A stretch of DNA of 16,305 bases from NCBI GenBank assembly GCA_002470275.1, contig DKNY01000054.1, positions 14,717 to 31,021 of the forward strand. Reading direction: 5' to 3'. This stretch comes from Gammaproteobacteria bacterium UBA7376 (GTDB taxonomy: Bacteria > Pseudomonadota > Gammaproteobacteria > Pseudomonadales > Azotimanducaceae). Shown in pieces: positions 13,211-16,305 of the stretch (position 1 is its first letter; every line of letters starts with the position of its first letter). The position numbers and the translations under genes were made by a program. The notes under the pieces were generated by a model, which had not been told where the DNA came from, made no database searches, and saw only the letters and a program-made list of their open reading frames with translations.

Positions 13211-14710
13211 ATGCGTCTTAAATACTTAATCACCGCGCTCTTGATCACCCTCACTGCCGTGGGTGCTTTCTGGCTTAGCGACGGCAACCGCATGAAAGAG
13301 GACCTCGCGCTTTGGCTCGGTGAACAAAGCGGCTATCAGGTTGAGATCGAGGGCAATTTAGACTGGCAAATTTTAGGCGGCCTCGGGCTAGCGGCCCAGG
13401 ACGTCAGACTCATTGGGGAGGAGGACATTCGCGTTGGCAGCATTTCGCTAAGCGCTAATTTCGGCAACCTATTCCAATCCCTCGACGACTGGCAGGTAAA
13501 AACGCTGCAAATCAACGATGCGCAGATCGCCAGTGGGGACAGCAACGTGCAGATCAGCCGTCTGCTGCTCACGGACTTCAGGCCAAACACGATGGCGCCC
13601 TTCCAAGGGTCCCTCAGCATGGCAACGGGCGCCCAGGGCGCAGCCTACCCGATCCAGGTATCCGGCATGCTGCGTTACGTACCGGAAAGCGGCACCCAGG
13701 CCGGGGCGCTGGAACTGTTGAATACGCGCGTCATGACCGAGTTCCTGGAGGCCAACTGTGCCGGCAGAATCACCGGCGGCAGCGGTTATCAGGGGCCGAC
13801 CATCGCCGAGCACCCGGAAGATTTAGTGTCGATCCCCACGCTCTATGCGGCGGACACGACCGCCCAATGCGATATTCAAAAAATGGTGCTTGGAGACAGG
13901 CCACTGCCTGTCTCCGAGCTTAAGCTCAGCCTACAGGGCGGCGAATTAGAGGCGGGCCTCACCTACCCGACCTTTTACCAGGGAGACCTGCAGATCGACC
14001 TTGACCTAACGCCCGAGCAAGGCACCCTCGCGTGGACAATAGACGTTAAGGGCCAGGGCATAGACAGTAGCAAGGTCTTCGGCTCGGATGCCGGGCCCCG
14101 CTCCTGGCAGGCAATAGTCGAGGTCGACGCATCCATCTCGGCCACCGGAAATCAGCTCCCGGCGCTTGTTTCGGGCGCAAAGGGCACCGGACACGTCACC
14201 AGCCAGAGCGGCTATATGGATGTGAGCCGAGTCAAGGTCATCATCAGCCTGTTGAGCCAGTTAGCGGGCAAAAGCGACCCAACCACCGACTGGGGTCAAC
14301 GCATCAGCTACCGAGAACTGGACGCCACATGGACCATGCAGGGGCAGGCGCATGAGCTAGACACTAAGATCGACAATCTGCGCTGGCAGATGTCCGGTCC
14401 CATTGACCTGCTTGCTGACCGGCTGGATTTACGCGGCCATATCAGCGCCAGCGCACCAGGGGCCGATGACCTGATTCGCATGGACCCAGCTTTTTACGAC
14501 ATACCTATCCCCATCAAATGTGCGGGCACCCTAGCAGACCCAGGCTGCGCGACAGACCGGGAAGAACTTACCGAGCTGGTGGCTCAACTTTTCCTAAACG
14601 CTCAGAAACGCCGCCTACAGGACGTCATCGAGGACGCCGTTAAGGATCAGCTGCCCGAACCGCTACAGGATGCCGCCAAGTCCTTGCTCAATCTCTTTAA
14701 GAAAGACTAG
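13211..14710 (+). CDS. asmA: AsmA family protein
   Basis: AsmA-like proteins are inner-membrane-anchored, largely periplasmic proteins related to bridge-like lipid transporters and linked to outer-membrane assembly and lipid homeostasis. The 499-aa product has one N-terminal helix (about residues 4-23), then the AsmA signature region: LALWLGEQSGYQVEIEGNLD (about 32-51), followed by LGLAAQDVRLIG. Beta-rich sequence continues to the end. The C-terminal ELVAQLFLNAQKR...VKDQLPEPLQDAAKSLLN segment is typical. It is shorter than E. coli AsmA (617), so the middle is reduced. A purine-rich AGGCGGGG lies ahead of the ATG at 13211. It is 5 bases upstream of mutY, a conserved pairing. The coding sequence contains a perfect 10-bp hairpin at 13892-13915. 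Confidence 0.9.
   Translation: MRLKYLITALLITLTAVGAFWLSDGNRMKEDLALWLGEQSGYQVEIEGNLDWQILGGLGLAAQDVRLIGEEDIRVGSISLSANFGNLFQSLDDWQVKTLQINDAQIASGDSNVQISRLLLTDFRPNTMAPFQGSLSMATGAQGAAYPIQVSGMLRYVPESGTQAGALELLNTRVMTEFLEANCAGRITGGSGYQGPTIAEHPEDLVSIPTLYAADTTAQCDIQKMVLGDRPLPVSELKLSLQGGELEAGLTYPTFYQGDLQIDLDLTPEQGTLAWTIDVKGQGIDSSKVFGSDAGPRSWQAIVEVDASISATGNQLPALVSGAKGTGHVTSQSGYMDVSRVKVIISLLSQLAGKSDPTTDWGQRISYRELDATWTMQGQAHELDTKIDNLRWQMSGPIDLLADRLDLRGHISASAPGADDLIRMDPAFYDIPIPIKCAGTLADPGCATDREELTELVAQLFLNAQKRRLQDVIEDAVKDQLPEPLQDAAKSLLNLFKKD
13892..13915. repeat. Perfect intragenic inverted repeat in asmA
   Basis: GGAGACAGGC and GCCTGTCTCC form a perfect 10-bp stem around a CACT loop, inside the asmA reading frame. 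No T-run follows on either strand, so it is not a standard terminator. Confidence 0.8.
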
Positions 14711-14715
14711 AGAGC

Positions 14716-15822
14716 GTGAGCGCCTTTACGACTCAGCTCTTAGCTTGGGTTGAGCACCACGGGCGCAAAGATTTGCCCTGGCAGCAGAATCCCACACCGT
14801 ATCGAGTGTGGGTATCAGAGGTCATGCTTCAGCAAACGCAGGTGGCCACGGTGATCGATTACTATCGGCGATTTATGGCGCTGTTTCCCGATGTCCGGGC
14901 CCTGGCAGAAGCGCCCTTGGATTCTGTGCTGCACCAATGGACGGGCCTGGGCTATTACGCGCGTGCCCGGAATCTGCATCGCGCAGCAAGGACGATAGTC
15001 GCCGAACATGGCGGCGAGCTGCCCACGAATCAAGAGGGGCTGGAGAGCCTGCCGGGTATTGGCGCCTCCACCGCCGGCGCGATTCAAGCCCTGGCCATGG
15101 CACGCTATGGGGTTATTTTGGACGGCAACGTGAAGCGGGTGCTCAGCCGCTACCATGGCGTCGTGGGCCACTATAGTGAGCGAGCCGTGCTTCAGCGTCT
15201 CTGGCACCTCGCCACCGAACACACCCCCACCCAGCAGACTGCCGCCTATACCCAGGCCATCATGGATTTGGGTGCGACGGTCTGCACCCGCAAGAACCCA
15301 GGCTGTCACCACTGCCCGGTACGCGAAGGCTGTCTCGCCCTGGCAGCAGGACAGGTGCATGAACTCCCAACGACGCGAAAAGCGAAGGCAAAACCTGTTC
15401 GTGAAAGCCGTTTTTTTGTTGTCACCCTTGCCGAGGGGCAGGTTCTGCTAGAGCAGCGCCCCAGCAAAGGCCTCTGGGGAGGGCTCTGGAATCCCCTAGA
15501 GCGCGGCGTTGAGACCACCGTGGAGACGCTGCTCGATGAAATTGGCGCAAGCCCAAGCAGCCTGGACCAGCACCAGACGGGCATCCGGTTTCGACACACC
15601 TTTACCCATTTTCATCTAGACATTGAGGTGCACCACCTCCAGCTCAACGCCCGCCCGTCCGGGGTGGCGGGGGGCGATATGGCCTGGGTCGAGCTTGACC
15701 AGCTTGCGAACCAAGAGGCTAAGATCGGCCTGTCCGCCGCTGCCCTTAAAATGCTTGAGCCTCTCCTTACAGAGGACCTGTTCCGCGCTCCGTCCAAGAC
15801 GCGCCGGGCAAACATCAAGTAA
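14716..15822 (+). CDS. mutY: A/G-specific adenine glycosylase MutY
   Basis: MutY removes adenine mispaired with 8-oxoguanine, preventing G:C to T:A mutations. The 368-aa product has all catalytic elements. Glu35 lies in SEVMLQQTQVATVI, the helix-hairpin-helix is LPGIGASTAGAI (about residues 112-123), and the catalytic Asp136 lies in ILDGNVKRVL. The 4Fe-4S cluster cysteines have the C-x6-C-x2-C-x5-C spacing in CTRKNPGCHHCPVREGC. The C-terminal Nudix-like domain that recognises 8-oxoG contains RPSKGLWGGLW and FRHTFTHFHLDIEV. The start is GTG at 14716, five bases after the asmA stop, with AGAG spanning the stop as a weak ribosome-binding signal. It is followed by yggX, as in many gammaproteobacteria; in E. 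coli the two are co-transcribed. Confidence 0.97.
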   Translation: MSAFTTQLLAWVEHHGRKDLPWQQNPTPYRVWVSEVMLQQTQVATVIDYYRRFMALFPDVRALAEAPLDSVLHQWTGLGYYARARNLHRAARTIVAEHGGELPTNQEGLESLPGIGASTAGAIQALAMARYGVILDGNVKRVLSRYHGVVGHYSERAVLQRLWHLATEHTPTQQTAAYTQAIMDLGATVCTRKNPGCHHCPVREGCLALAAGQVHELPTTRKAKAKPVRESRFFVVTLAEGQVLLEQRPSKGLWGGLWNPLERGVETTVETLLDEIGASPSSLDQHQTGIRFRHTFTHFHLDIEVHHLQLNARPSGVAGGDMAWVELDQLANQEAKIGLSAAALKMLEPLLTEDLFRAPSKTRRANIK

Positions 15823-15853
15823 CATGACCCAACAACCGTGATCGACCCATAAG

Positions 15854-16126
15854 ATGACCCGCACCGTATTTTGCAGCCGCTATCGTGAACAGCTTCCAGG
15901 TCTAACGGCCCAACCGCTCCCTGGACCCATGGGGGAGAAAGTATTGGCTGAGGTATCCGCCAAGGCCTGGACCGAATGGCAGGCGCTGCAGACCATGCTG
16001 ATCAACGAGAAACACCTTAGCCTGATCGACCCGGAGAACCGCCGCTACCTCAGCGAGCAAATGTGGCGGTACTTTAATAATGAACCGGTTGATCAGCCCG
16101 AAGGCTACCGCCCCCCGGCAGGCTAG
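15854..16126 (+). CDS. yggX: Probable Fe(2+)-trafficking protein YggX
   Basis: YggX is a small cytoplasmic protein implicated in iron trafficking and in protecting Fe-S clusters from oxidative damage. The 90-aa product matches the usual size. It has the conserved Cys7 in MTRTVFC, PGPMGEKV, the core WTEWQALQTMLINEKHLSL (about residues 36-54), and the C-terminal EGYRPP. No good ribosome-binding site precedes ATG 15854. An in-frame ATG at 15824, just after the mutY stop, is followed by a TGA at 15839-15841, so it cannot serve as the start; translation may depend on coupling from mutY. The place beside mutY fits a joint role with an Fe-S repair enzyme. Confidence 0.95.
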   Translation: MTRTVFCSRYREQLPGLTAQPLPGPMGEKVLAEVSAKAWTEWQALQTMLINEKHLSLIDPENRRYLSEQMWRYFNNEPVDQPEGYRPPAG

Positions 16127-16154
16127 ATTTTTTGGCACCCAGCGAGCGCGCAGG

Positions 16155-16183
16155 TTGACGACCGAGCGGCAGGTCGCTTTAAT
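16155..16183 (+). promoter_or_regulatory. Strong sigma-70 promoter of the tRNA gene
   Basis: TTGACG (16155-16160, 5 of 6) and TTTAAT (16178-16183, 5 of 6) are separated by the ideal 17 bases. Transcription would start near 16190, about 23 bases before the mature tRNA. The bases after the -10 are G+C-rich, like the discriminator of stringently controlled stable-RNA promoters. Confidence 0.75.
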
Positions 16184-16211
16184 ACGCCGCTCTACGCCCT
16201 AGCGGCGACTC

Positions 16212-16288
<77 letters not shown>

Positions 16289-16305
16289 CTTTTTTTTACT
16301 TTTTT

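Noticed and set aside
14815..15360. A 181-codon open frame antisense to mutY
   Set aside because: mutY on the other strand has every catalytic motif, and the antisense product shows no recognisable pattern or ribosome-binding site.
16133..16147. TGGCAC with GG-N10-GC spacing downstream of yggX, like a sigma-54 promoter
   Set aside because: The -12 element reads GAGC rather than TTGC, and a strong sigma-70 promoter for the tRNA lies just downstream.

Overview
The window reads as the chromosomal core of a gammaproteobacterium, roughly 55% G+C. The gene order strongly resembles the Pseudomonas/Cellvibrionales-like backbone: tatC, dtd/typA, glutamine synthetase, ntrBC, trmL, secB, a rhodanese, gpmI, envC, hisA/hisB, asmA, mutY, yggX, tRNA. 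Because it starts inside tatC and stops just after a tRNA, it may be a complete metagenomic contig. I see no insertion sequences, phage genes, CRISPR arrays or toxin-antitoxin genes. I cannot assign a genus; a marine lineage such as Halieaceae is only a guess.

Layout. 1-315 is the tail of tatC, converging on dtd, which lies behind typA (both minus strand). A 430-bp divergent control region (2613-3042) separates typA from a glutamine synthetase gene. That region holds a near-consensus sigma-54 promoter and phased NtrC-type sites. The synthetase is a eukaryote-like type II enzyme (GSII), not the type I GlnA normally found at this locus. After it come a strong hairpin, a perfect 17-bp NtrC-type palindrome, ntrB, ntrC and trmL. 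Convergent to trmL is a minus-strand rhodanese-secB pair, and divergent from that is gpmI-envC. envC converges on hisA with overlapping stop codons; hisB lies upstream of hisA. An unrecognised 135-aa gene precedes hisB. Divergent from it is asmA-mutY-yggX, followed by a tRNA-Phe with its own strong promoter.

How the genes work together. The centre is a nitrogen-control locus: NtrB phosphorylates or dephosphorylates NtrC, NtrC drives the sigma-54 promoter of the synthetase, and the palindrome between hairpin and ntrB probably allows autoregulation. The rest is housekeeping: Tat and SecB protein export, D-aminoacyl-tRNA proofreading, ribosome-associated GTPase, tRNA wobble methylation, glycolysis, cell-division murein hydrolase control, histidine synthesis, outer-membrane homeostasis, oxidative-damage repair and iron trafficking.

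The most interesting points are the in-place replacement of GSI by GSII with its NtrC/sigma-54 control intact, a tRNA-Phe with a mismatched acceptor stem at the right edge, and several 'missing neighbours' (grxC, hisH, hisF, ctpA) relative to related genomes. I found no clearly undescribed multi-gene system.
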